Assembly: GCF_030676415.1 (NCBI RefSeq)
Contig: NZ_JAUUTW010000017.1
Span: 1 to 64,000, forward strand
DNA length: 64,000 nt
Direction of reading: 5' to 3'
Origin: Peribacillus frigoritolerans
GTDB taxonomy: Bacteria > Bacillota > Bacilli > Bacillales > DSM-1321
Made by a program: the position numbers and the translations under genes. This document shows, one piece after another, positions 36,921 to 44,393 of this stretch. The first letter of the stretch is position 1. The number at the start of each line of letters is the position of its first letter. The notes beneath the pieces were generated by a model. It was given only the letters and a program-made list of their open reading frames with translations, had not been told where the DNA came from and ran no database searches.

Positions 36921-37222
36921 AAGCATCTTAAAGATGCTTCAGTTTGTCGACAAAATAGGGTTAATCCCTTTCACGGCTTTATCGAGGGAATGATCACTAT
37001 GATTTTTTACTCTTTATATGGGATGAAACCCTTACTGGATTGAAGAAATTTGCAACACTCCTGCCGAACAACTGGCCACCGCAGTCGCTTGCTTTGATGC
37101 GGCTTGGCAGACAGTCGGCGGAAAGGGAGCGAATTTCTGAAATCAACAGGAACGTTTTTCAAAGAAAAAAACTGTAGGCAAATCCGTTTTTCGAATTTGT
37201 CTACAGTCTGAAGCATCTAAAC
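36921..37222 (+). repeat. Intergenic repeat, copy B (long form)
   Basis: Outer hairpin AAGCATCTT/AAGATGCTT (36921-36939); TTCAGTTTGTCGACAAAA; the GC-rich block at 37040-37140, very close to copy A (TTGCTTTGATGCGGCTTGGC and CAGACAGTCGGCGGAAAGGG shared exactly); hairpin ACTGTAG...CTACAGT (37171-37207); TCTGAAGCATCT. The arms AGATGCTTCAG and CTGAAGCATCT are perfect inverted repeats about 270 nt apart. The final terminator arm is degraded here. Confidence 0.82.
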
Positions 37223-37310
37223 GAGCCTGATTTTTTGGAAGGTATTCCATCCAACCAATCATGAAGGGAAATTTCCACCATAATTTCATGAATATGGATA
37301 TGTTCAGAAT

Positions 37311-38147
37311 TTATGGAATCCATCCTACAATTTCTAAAAGCGTCAGAACAATCTCAAAGACAATGAGAATCACAATGATCCATTCAACGAATAGTCCCCT
37401 GATCGAATGGCTGATGTTAGAAAACCCATCCATAATGTTATATAAAATTTCGGTTTTGCTTTTCAAGATTTTATACCGATCATTCAATTCAAAAAAATCA
37501 AGCATTCTGTCATAAAATTCGCCGGCAATGCTGCTTGTCCATGTAATATCAGGTTTATCCAGAATCATGATATACGCTAGGGTATTGTACTCGTGACGTA
37601 CGATTTTTGCCGTCGTCCTCGCTAGTTCCTTGTTGCCGATTCTCAGCTTACCTTTTTCCAGTCGGTCTATCATGGCTTCGAGCTTGTCGTGGATTTTTCC
37701 GAGTTGTTCCTCAGTTTTTTCAAGTGCCACCGATTTTGCGAGAATAGTGGAAATTAATTCAGGGTAGAAAAATTCATATTTAGGCACAACTACATATTCG
37801 TCAGTCAAATTGATGTTTTCAGTTTCACTGAAGTGGAGGCGGTAATCGTCTGTATATCTATTGACATTAACGAGATCAATATCCGGCTCGAAAGAATTGA
37901 TAAAGGATGAAAATTCCTTAATCTCATCCGCGTGTGAATAATTAATGAAGACAATGCTGCCAAAGGAAAAAACCAGCACCTGTTGCGATTCGTCCACATG
38001 TTTATTAAGGATGGAACTTAGAATATCGCCTTTAAGGATTAAAGGCTCTTCCCAGGTGAATTTTTTAGGAATGCCGCAATGAATGGCGATTTTGTTCAAA
38101 TCAATTTCATTAGTGATTGCACATGCTTTAAAGGTAATTGGTCCCAT
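37311..38147 (-). CDS. RMD1/YagE family (DUF155) membrane protein
   Basis: 278 aa. The RMD1 pattern is visible: an N-terminal alpha/beta part (CAITNEIDLNKIAIHCGI, LVFSFGSIVFINY), a helical core (ISTILAKSVALEKTEEQL, YDRMLDFFELNDRYKILKSK) and one C-terminal membrane helix (FVEWIIVILIVFEIVLTLLE). Eukaryotic relatives act in mitochondria or meiosis; the bacterial role is unknown. Monocistronic. Confidence 0.85.
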   Translation of the reverse strand: MGPITFKACAITNEIDLNKIAIHCGIPKKFTWEEPLILKGDILSSILNKHVDESQQVLVFSFGSIVFINYSHADEIKEFSSFINSFEPDIDLVNVNRYTDDYRLHFSETENINLTDEYVVVPKYEFFYPELISTILAKSVALEKTEEQLGKIHDKLEAMIDRLEKGKLRIGNKELARTTAKIVRHEYNTLAYIMILDKPDITWTSSIAGEFYDRMLDFFELNDRYKILKSKTEILYNIMDGFSNISHSIRGLFVEWIIVILIVFEIVLTLLEIVGWIP

Positions 38148-38694
38148 CTATATCACTCTCTTCAGCAAATTGGTCTTTTTTCGATTCTATTCTATTCTTA
38201 CAAAAACATGCTTGAATAATTCTTGAAGGTAGAAAAAAGTTTACTGACTGTTCAAGTGGATAAAGAAAGTGATACTGATGATCAAGTAACTAAACAAATA
38301 ACTTCCATTAAGGATATAAAAAATAATCAAGTCTAATAAAAGGGGTTTTATGCTCTACACTCCCAAGTCCTATTAACAGACTTAAAATACAATTGTTTAT
38401 ATGTAAGAGGACGATTCCAGTAAATGGATCGTCCTTCTTTTTTTGTTTGTTTATACGAATACTGATCCTCCCATTTATGTCATTACTAAAACTTTATAAA
38501 AACATATAAATGTTCATGAAAACTTTACTTATATTTACAGAATCCTCATATTGATGTCAATATTCAGTAATACATGTTTGTTATAATCGATTGACGGTTT
38601 TAAAAGTGATGGGAAAAGGGTCTTCTGAAAATCCTTCATTTACAGATAAGTAGCAGGCTGATTGAAGATGACTGAATAGTAGGAGTGAACACAA
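38148..38694. other. Intergenic region upstream of the glycosyltransferase operon
   Basis: About 550 nt. A short frame (38228-38336) without a start site and ending DIKNNQV may be a gene remnant. A terminator (38405-38445) follows. Confidence 0.4.
38405..38445 (+). terminator. Orphan intrinsic terminator
   Basis: GGACGAT/ATCGTCC stem with a T-rich tail on the plus strand. No complete plus-strand gene precedes it; it may be left from a lost gene or insulate the next operon. Confidence 0.65.
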
Positions 38695-39879
38695 ATGGAG
38701 GAATCTATAAATCTATATGAGCTTACATTTAGTGAAAAAGATAGATATGTAATCATTACGAATGCTTATCCACATGAAGATCAGTTATATCGGAATGGGT
38801 TTATCCACCGAAGAGTCAAGGCTTATCTGGATAAGGGGTTGAAGGTTGATGTCTTTGTTTTGCATCCTGCCTACAAAAAAGCAGAAAAGTATACGTATGA
38901 AGATGTGCCTGTTTATCGAGGAACTGAACAGCATCTGCGCATTTTCTTAAATCATAAAGTACATAAAAAAGCGCTCATTCATTTTGTTAATCCAAAAATG
39001 GTACAAGCGATAAAAGAAACGAACACAGATTTACCGATTATTACCTGGATTCATGGATTTGAAACGGAGGCATGGCATAGAAGATGGTTTAATTTTCTGG
39101 AAAGCCCTGAAAGCTTGCGGAAGATACTTGAAATGTCGGACGACTATTATGTAGCACAGCTTTCTTTCATGAATTGGTTTTATCAAACGAATGAATTGGA
39201 TACAACCTTTGTTCATATTTCCAAATGGTTCAAAGAACATATAGCGGAATGTGACGCAAGAGCAGAATCGAAAAATTCAGTAATCATTCCTAATGTAATA
39301 GATGACACTCTGTTTACATTTAATGAAAAGCCAGTTGAAATGCGGACAAAAGTCCTTTCAATCAGGCCATACGCTTCACGAAAATACGCCAATGATTTAT
39401 CGGTGAAAGCAGTGCTGGAACTATCGAAGAGACCATACTTCGATAAGTTGGAATTTGCATTTTATGGTGATGGAAAATTGTTCGATCAAACCGTTGAGCC
39501 AATCCGGGATTTCGAGAATGTAACGATTCATAAAGGTTTCCTATCCCAGGAGCAAATCGCTGCATTACATAAGGAGTATGGAATTTTCCTTTGCCCGACC
39601 CGTTTGGATTCTCAAGGGGTTTCTATGTGTGAGGCAATGTCGAGTGGGCTAGTGCCGATTTCAACAGATATTACGGCAATCCCGGAATTCGTTAAACACG
39701 ATGTTTCTGGCCTTCTAACAAAACCTGAGTCTCCTATCGAAATTGCCGATGCGATAGAGCGCTTATATTACAACTCGGACGTATTTTTAAGAGTGTCAAA
39801 ACAAGCTTCTCAGTCGATTCGAGAAAAATGCGCGGTAGATGTTGTTATTAAAAGAGAATTGGAGATTATCCAAGGTTAA
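38695..39879 (+). CDS. Glycosyltransferase family 4-like protein
   Basis: 394 aa, GT-B fold. The N-terminal domain has VIITNAYPHEDQLYRNGFIH and ITWIHGFE; the C-terminal donor domain has VLSIRPYASRKYANDLSV, FAFYGDGKLFD and GIFLCPTRLDSQGVSMCEAM followed by SSGLVPIS, the E-x7-E type nucleotide-sugar site. Cytoplasmic. AGGAGTG precedes the ATG. It is first of a three-gene operon and probably builds a surface polysaccharide or glycosylates a surface or spore protein. Donor and acceptor are unknown. Confidence 0.87.
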   Translation: MEESINLYELTFSEKDRYVIITNAYPHEDQLYRNGFIHRRVKAYLDKGLKVDVFVLHPAYKKAEKYTYEDVPVYRGTEQHLRIFLNHKVHKKALIHFVNPKMVQAIKETNTDLPIITWIHGFETEAWHRRWFNFLESPESLRKILEMSDDYYVAQLSFMNWFYQTNELDTTFVHISKWFKEHIAECDARAESKNSVIIPNVIDDTLFTFNEKPVEMRTKVLSIRPYASRKYANDLSVKAVLELSKRPYFDKLEFAFYGDGKLFDQTVEPIRDFENVTIHKGFLSQEQIAALHKEYGIFLCPTRLDSQGVSMCEAMSSGLVPISTDITAIPEFVKHDVSGLLTKPESPIEIADAIERLYYNSDVFLRVSKQASQSIREKCAVDVVIKRELEIIQG

Positions 39880-39899
39880 ATGAAGGGAGTTTTTTCAAT

Positions 39900-40223
39900 A
39901 TGGACGAACGAAACGAATATTGGAAAACTATGTATGAGGAACTTGAATTACAAATGAAAGACATGATGTCCATGACATTGGAGCTCATAGAGGGCAATGG
40001 CACTGAAAAACAAAAAATAATTGAGAACGTTACAAAAGAAAATAATAGGCTGCGAGAAGAATTAGAAAAAAGTAAGATGGCCCAAAAAGAAAATATTATG
40101 CTTAACAAAGAAATACGGAGACTTAAGTTATTAGAACATAAATTCAACGTTACATATGCAGGGAAGTTCACGTTAAAATATCTTGCGCTTAAATCATCTA
40201 TTAAAGAACAAATGAAAAAATAA
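39900..40223 (+). CDS. Small coiled-coil protein within the glycosyltransferase operon
   Basis: 107 aa, almost entirely a charged coiled coil (ERNEYWKTMYEELELQMKDM, KENNRLREELEKSK). It ends NVTYAGKFTLKYLALKSSIK, which resembles the C-terminal tail GKMTFKYWDLRKRLN of the third gene. AAGGGAG precedes the ATG; gaps to the neighbours are 20 and 37 nt. It is probably a scaffold or oligomerisation partner of the glycosyltransferases. No known family was recognised. Confidence 0.75.
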   Translation: MDERNEYWKTMYEELELQMKDMMSMTLELIEGNGTEKQKIIENVTKENNRLREELEKSKMAQKENIMLNKEIRRLKLLEHKFNVTYAGKFTLKYLALKSSIKEQMKK

Positions 40224-40260
40224 AAATTCATATCAGATTTCAGTCATTGGAGTGATAACT

Positions 40261-42051
40261 TTGAACTCACATGAAATAGTTGAAAACAGAAAAATGAAGG
40301 TACTTCTATTTGGCTTTATCGACATGAATTCAATGGATGGATCTGCAGTATTTTTATCTTCCTTAGCATCGACCATTGCGTTAGATTCCAACATCGAAGT
40401 TGACTTACTTTTAGCTAGCCCGGTCAAACGTGATATCTTAATTCAGCCTCTTGAGAAATTTGATAATATAACGATTCTCAATCCTTTTGTTGATCCTTTT
40501 TTTAGTGCCACCGATGATGAATGGGTAAAAAAAGGTGTCATTGATTTTGATATAGCTGAAATGCTCATTTCTCATTATTGGAGTCAAAAGGGATATGATT
40601 GGCTATTTGTTAGAAGCATTGAGACTGTTGAAAAAATAGCAAAGCATAAGCATATCATAAAGAATACATTAGTTTATGCTACAGGATTGACTCACATAGG
40701 TCAGGATGTTAATGAAGAAAAATTTGAGAGCATCAAAAATATATATGATCGGTGTGCGTATTTCTTATGTCAAACAGAAGAGATGTGCGAATTTGTCATT
40801 GAGATACTTAATTTGAATAAAGAAAAAAACAAAGTTTCCCTGCTTACCCCGATGATACCGAACGTTGAATCAGCGGAAGGGCAGACCCGGTTAAAAAACA
40901 AACTTGTATATACAGGGAAATTCGACCCGGATTGGAAGACCATTCCCATCATTACTGCTTTTAAAGAATTAAAACGCGAGATTCCGAATCTATCACTTGA
41001 TGTAGCGGGGGATAAATTCAAATGGGTTAAAGATGATTCTCAGTTTAAGGAAGAAGCGGCATACCTCCTTAAAAATACAGATGGGCTTACATGGTACGGG
41101 GCATTGACAAGGGAGAATGCGCAACAATTAATCGTGAACAGTGATATTGGGATAACCTGGAGAAGTGAGGAAATGGACAGCAGTCTGGAACTGTCTACAA
41201 AGCTATTGGAGTATGGGATTTTAAGGAAGGCTGTAATAATGAATCCAACCCAAATGCATATAAAGCTTTTTGGCGAAGATTACCCGTTATATGCTGTTAC
41301 AGAGAAGGATTTCCGTGACGCTGTCAAATTAGCACTATGTAACAAGGATATATATGAGTTTGCGGCAAAACGGATGTATCAAGTTAGCAGGCAGTTTTTA
41401 TTTTCGGAAGCAATAAAAAAACTGCAAGGACTATTATGGAGTAAGCGTATTACAGATTATGTAGATCAAAGCACAAATGTGTTTTATATTGATGAGGATG
41501 ACTTTGATGAACTGAATAAGCATGCACCATCAAAAAAAGTGAAAAAATTGCCTGCAGAGTTTAATGTTGACGAAGTTTTCACTTATATTGTCAAAAACAT
41601 ACCTGAAGAAATAAAACGAGTCGAAAAACTGTTTAAACTGTCTGGGTATGGTCATATCACTTCAGCAGAAAAAGCTGGATGTTATACATTTCTCAACATC
41701 CATAAAAGTTATGGGAATTTTGAACGGAATTTCCAAAATAACATGCCGTATTTAAAAACTATAGGATTTGAAACCTATGGCAATCCTAAATTAAAACCAA
41801 AAGATGTGGAAATTTCAATGAAAGAACGGGCAATTGTTGATAAAGAAAAATATGATATGAAAGGGAAAAATAGAGAATTAGCTAAAGAAGTAAAGCAATT
41901 AAAAAAACTGAACACAGTTCAACTTAAACAAATTACTAAGCTAGAAAAACAAAACCTAGCACTTGGTCGTAAATATGATTCACTTTCGAAGTCGAAAATG
42001 GGTAAAATGACATTCAAGTATTGGGATTTAAGAAAAAGGCTTAACTTTTAA
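40261..42051 (+). CDS. Glycosyltransferase with C-terminal coiled-coil tail
   Basis: About 596 aa. The N-terminal half is GT-B-like (KVLLFGFIDMNSMDGSAVFL; KLVYTGKFDPDWKTIPIITA; TWYGALTRENAQQLIVNSDI; SLELSTKLLEYGILRKAVIM), with the donor-site Glu in the last. Residues about 430-530 form an unassigned domain, and the end is a coiled coil (ELAKEVKQLKKLNTVQLKQI) plus the GKMTFKYWDLRK tail. TTG 40261 is 8 nt after TTGGAG and is preferred over GTG 40252. It is last in the operon. It probably acts with the first glycosyltransferase. Confidence 0.83.
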   Translation: MNSHEIVENRKMKVLLFGFIDMNSMDGSAVFLSSLASTIALDSNIEVDLLLASPVKRDILIQPLEKFDNITILNPFVDPFFSATDDEWVKKGVIDFDIAEMLISHYWSQKGYDWLFVRSIETVEKIAKHKHIIKNTLVYATGLTHIGQDVNEEKFESIKNIYDRCAYFLCQTEEMCEFVIEILNLNKEKNKVSLLTPMIPNVESAEGQTRLKNKLVYTGKFDPDWKTIPIITAFKELKREIPNLSLDVAGDKFKWVKDDSQFKEEAAYLLKNTDGLTWYGALTRENAQQLIVNSDIGITWRSEEMDSSLELSTKLLEYGILRKAVIMNPTQMHIKLFGEDYPLYAVTEKDFRDAVKLALCNKDIYEFAAKRMYQVSRQFLFSEAIKKLQGLLWSKRITDYVDQSTNVFYIDEDDFDELNKHAPSKKVKKLPAEFNVDEVFTYIVKNIPEEIKRVEKLFKLSGYGHITSAEKAGCYTFLNIHKSYGNFERNFQNNMPYLKTIGFETYGNPKLKPKDVEISMKERAIVDKEKYDMKGKNRELAKEVKQLKKLNTVQLKQITKLEKQNLALGRKYDSLSKSKMGKMTFKYWDLRKRLNF

Positions 42052-42396
42052 AAAGAAGGTAAAGGCTTTCCTGTAACAAAATAGTAGACAATGCAATGGA
42101 AGACACTTCTTAACTATATATTAGTCAAAGGAAAGCTCCTGAATGCTGCTCGCTTACAGGGGCCTTTGTCATTTATATCGAGTAAAGGACAGGGATTCTT
42201 ACAAACTTTTTATGTCTGTTGTCGATTTCCACCGTATGTATAAAGCTACGTCAGTTTCCTATTCTATGAAAATTAAAACTTGGACGTAAGCTTAACAAAG
42301 AATCAAGGAATTACAAAAAAACTAACCTTTCAGCAATTATCCAAATAGACCGATTATCCTTCAGTGGTGTTATAATATTCTGAAAAAGGAGGAGAG
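42052..42396. other. Intergenic region
   Basis: About 345 nt. A weak terminator-like hairpin AAAGCTCCTG...CAGGGGCCTTT (42132-42168) may end the glycosyltransferase operon. Nothing else supported. Confidence 0.4.
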
Positions 42397-42888
42397 ATGA
42401 TGGAGGAGGAGAATGTGCTAAAAGCGATTCAAGATGATTATCCAGATGCATTTGCATGGTGTTATGGATGTGGTCGCTTAAACAAAGATGGTCATCATTT
42501 TCGAACGGGTTGGCAAGGCGGGCAAACAAGGACAATTTATACACCACGTCCAGAGCATATCGCAATTCCAGGATTTGTTTATGGCGGCTTGATTGCATCT
42601 TTAATCGATTGTCATGGAACAGGTTCCGCTGCATTGGCTTTACACCGTAAAAATGGTCATGAAGTTGGAGATGGCGTGGAGCCTCCCAGGTTCGTGACTG
42701 CGTCACTGAAAGTGGAGTTCGTAAAGCCAACCCCAAATGATGTGCCATTAATAGCCGTTGGGACGATTCATGAAATTCATCCTAAGAAATGGAGAATCGA
42801 AACAGAGGTATTTGCCATCGATAAACTTTGCGCCAGTGGAGAGGTAATCGCTGTGGTGATGCCAAGTACTTTTACAAGCAAAGAGTGA
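42397..42888 (+). CDS. PaaI-type hotdog-fold thioesterase
   Basis: 163 aa. Begins with a Cys-containing segment AWCYGCGRLNKDGHHFRT, then the hotdog helix IPGFVYGGLIASLIDCHG, with Asp/His in the active-site position, and strands FVTASLKVEFVKPTPNDVPL. It likely hydrolyses an acyl-CoA; the substrate is unknown. AAAAGGAGGAGAG precedes tandem ATGs, of which the first is given. Monocistronic. Confidence 0.85.
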   Translation: MMEEENVLKAIQDDYPDAFAWCYGCGRLNKDGHHFRTGWQGGQTRTIYTPRPEHIAIPGFVYGGLIASLIDCHGTGSAALALHRKNGHEVGDGVEPPRFVTASLKVEFVKPTPNDVPLIAVGTIHEIHPKKWRIETEVFAIDKLCASGEVIAVVMPSTFTSKE

Positions 42889-42933
42889 TCTTAATTAATG
42901 TAAACGCAAAAGTGGATTTTTTATATCAAAGGG

Positions 42934-42960
42934 CCGTCCAATTATTTGGACGGTTATTTA
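42934..42960 (+). terminator. Terminator after the thioesterase gene
   Basis: CCGTCCAA/TTTGGACGG stem with a very short loop and a TTATTT tail. Confidence 0.65.
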
Positions 42961-43080
42961 GTGTATCTGAGTATCCATTTCAAGCATGTTATCGCTATAA
43001 AGTTGCATGTAGCTGGAAATCACAAGCGAAATATCAAGATATTAATATACTTACATTATAAGCAAAGGGAGGTCGCAGAG

Positions 43081-43536
43081 ATGAAAATAAACGTAGAGAT
43101 AGATGAGGAGATCAAGGCGATAGAGGTGCTTATCCGCAATCATGAATGGAATGAGGAAGTGCAGGAACTGATGGAGCGTTTGAAAGAGAGGAAAAGACCG
43201 TATTTTGTTGGCAGGAAGGAAGAAATGCAGCATGTCTTCCGGACAGAAGAAATTATCTGTTTGTTTACAGAGCAAGATTCCATAATGGTGCGGACGAAAC
43301 AGGGGACTTTCGAAATGAAAGAAAGATTATATGAACTGGAAAGGGACCTTCCTGGTAATCAATTCGTGCGATTGTCCAAGTCAGTGATTGCCAACTTAGA
43401 TGAGTTAAGCAGATTCGAGGCATCTTTCAACGGAACCTTATGTGTGTATTTCCGATCAGGGGAAAAAGAATATGTTTCTCGGCACTATGTTCAAGGGATC
43501 AAGAAAGCATTTCAATGGAAAAGGAAGGGATTATGA
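43081..43536 (+). CDS. LytTR family DNA-binding transcriptional regulator
   Basis: 151 aa. The N-terminal 60 residues are acidic and helical (IDEEIKAIEVLIRNHEWNEE), and the C-terminal LytTR domain shows IICLFTEQDSIMVRTKQGTF, MKERLYELERDLPGNQFVRL and SKSVIANLDELSRFE. It has no receiver domain, so control is not by phosphorylation. AAGGGAGGTCGCAG precedes the ATG. Its stop overlaps the start of the DUF3021 gene; this pairing is common in Firmicutes, and the membrane partner often modulates the regulator. Confidence 0.9.
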   Translation: MKINVEIDEEIKAIEVLIRNHEWNEEVQELMERLKERKRPYFVGRKEEMQHVFRTEEIICLFTEQDSIMVRTKQGTFEMKERLYELERDLPGNQFVRLSKSVIANLDELSRFEASFNGTLCVYFRSGEKEYVSRHYVQGIKKAFQWKRKGL

Positions 43537-43952
43537 TGAAAACAATATTATTCCGTAGCTTTGTTGGGATTTGCTTTGGGGCACTCGTGATGGTTCTGAC
43601 GTGTTTTGGAGTGATCGCTTTTGGGGAAGTCACTGCATTAGACAGTGGAATATTTGTAAAAAACGCGATAGGCTGCATATTATGTGGCTGGTTCTTCAGC
43701 ACGGCAACAATCTTCTTTGAAAATGAAAAATGGAGTTTGTTATCTCAAACCATTCTGCACTTCCTTACTGTCAGTATTCTTTACTTCCTATTATCTTTCT
43801 TTGTTGGTTGGATTCCATTCAGCTTAAAAGGATTAGCTATAGGAATTGGGATTTTCATACCATTCTATTTGATCATTTGGACCGTATTCTATGTCTACTT
43901 CCGTTTCCAAATGAAAATATTGAATGATGGACTTGATAAAAGAAGGAGTTGA
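43533..43952 (+). CDS. DUF3021 membrane protein paired with the LytTR regulator
   Basis: 139 aa with four membrane helices (about 6-30, 43-60, 70-90, 103-125). DUF3021 features include the YFLLSFFVGWIPFSLKGLAI block. ATG 43533 overlaps the upstream stop as ATGA, so translation is coupled; the longer frame back to 43440 lies inside the LytTR gene. It probably senses membrane state or holds the regulator inactive. That role is known only by analogy. Confidence 0.87.
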   Translation: MMKTILFRSFVGICFGALVMVLTCFGVIAFGEVTALDSGIFVKNAIGCILCGWFFSTATIFFENEKWSLLSQTILHFLTVSILYFLLSFFVGWIPFSLKGLAIGIGIFIPFYLIIWTVFYVYFRFQMKILNDGLDKRRS

Positions 43953-44342
43953 GAGTGGATTGACACAAGGGATTGATCAGTTAGAGCGGTGTGGGAGCTG
44001 AACAGCAAGAAAAAAATAAACCGACAGGAAAGACATTTTCATATACTCCGCCGGCTTCATGATACTTGTATCAACTGAGGTAGGTTCAATGGTAACAACT
44101 ACTGCTTTTACAGTAAAAAGGGGAAGCTCTCTTTGAAGATAAAGCTGCAAGACGGTGATTTAACTTACCCTTGTGACCAAACAGGAACCCCAAAAAGAAT
44201 AATGGGCCATGAAGATCCTACCAACTCAAATTAAAATCTTCTAGATTTCCCATGAAAGCCCTTATAAATGCTCGATCTATAGCAGGTCTTTTCATTTCAT
44301 TTTTCCTGAGGTATTGCTCCATTTGCTTGACCCTCTTTGGAT
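43953..44342. other. Intergenic region between convergent genes
   Basis: About 390 nt. A minus-strand 34-codon frame (44218-44322) has a GAGGGTC site before its ATG but lies directly after the antiporter terminator and is not called. No other feature. Confidence 0.4.
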
Positions 44343-44385
44343 TTAAATAAAGAGACACGGCTCCCTGTTGTACGGGTGTCTCTTT
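44343..44385 (-). terminator. Terminator after the Na+/H+ antiporter gene
   Basis: Minus-strand AAAGAGACAC/GTGTCTCTTT stem with a TTATTT tail. Confidence 0.82.
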
Positions 44386-44393
44386 ATAATTTA

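Noticed and set aside
33660..37222. CRISPR array in the repeat-rich region
   Set aside because: Repeats are few, long and irregularly spaced, with no spacer pattern and no cas genes.
38228..38336. Short frame ending DIKNNQV as a small gene
   Set aside because: Only a TTG could start it and there is no ribosome-binding site; at best a gene remnant.
44218..44322. 34-codon minus-strand frame with a GAGGGTC site
   Set aside because: It begins 21 nt after the antiporter terminator with no room for a promoter, and no family was recognised.
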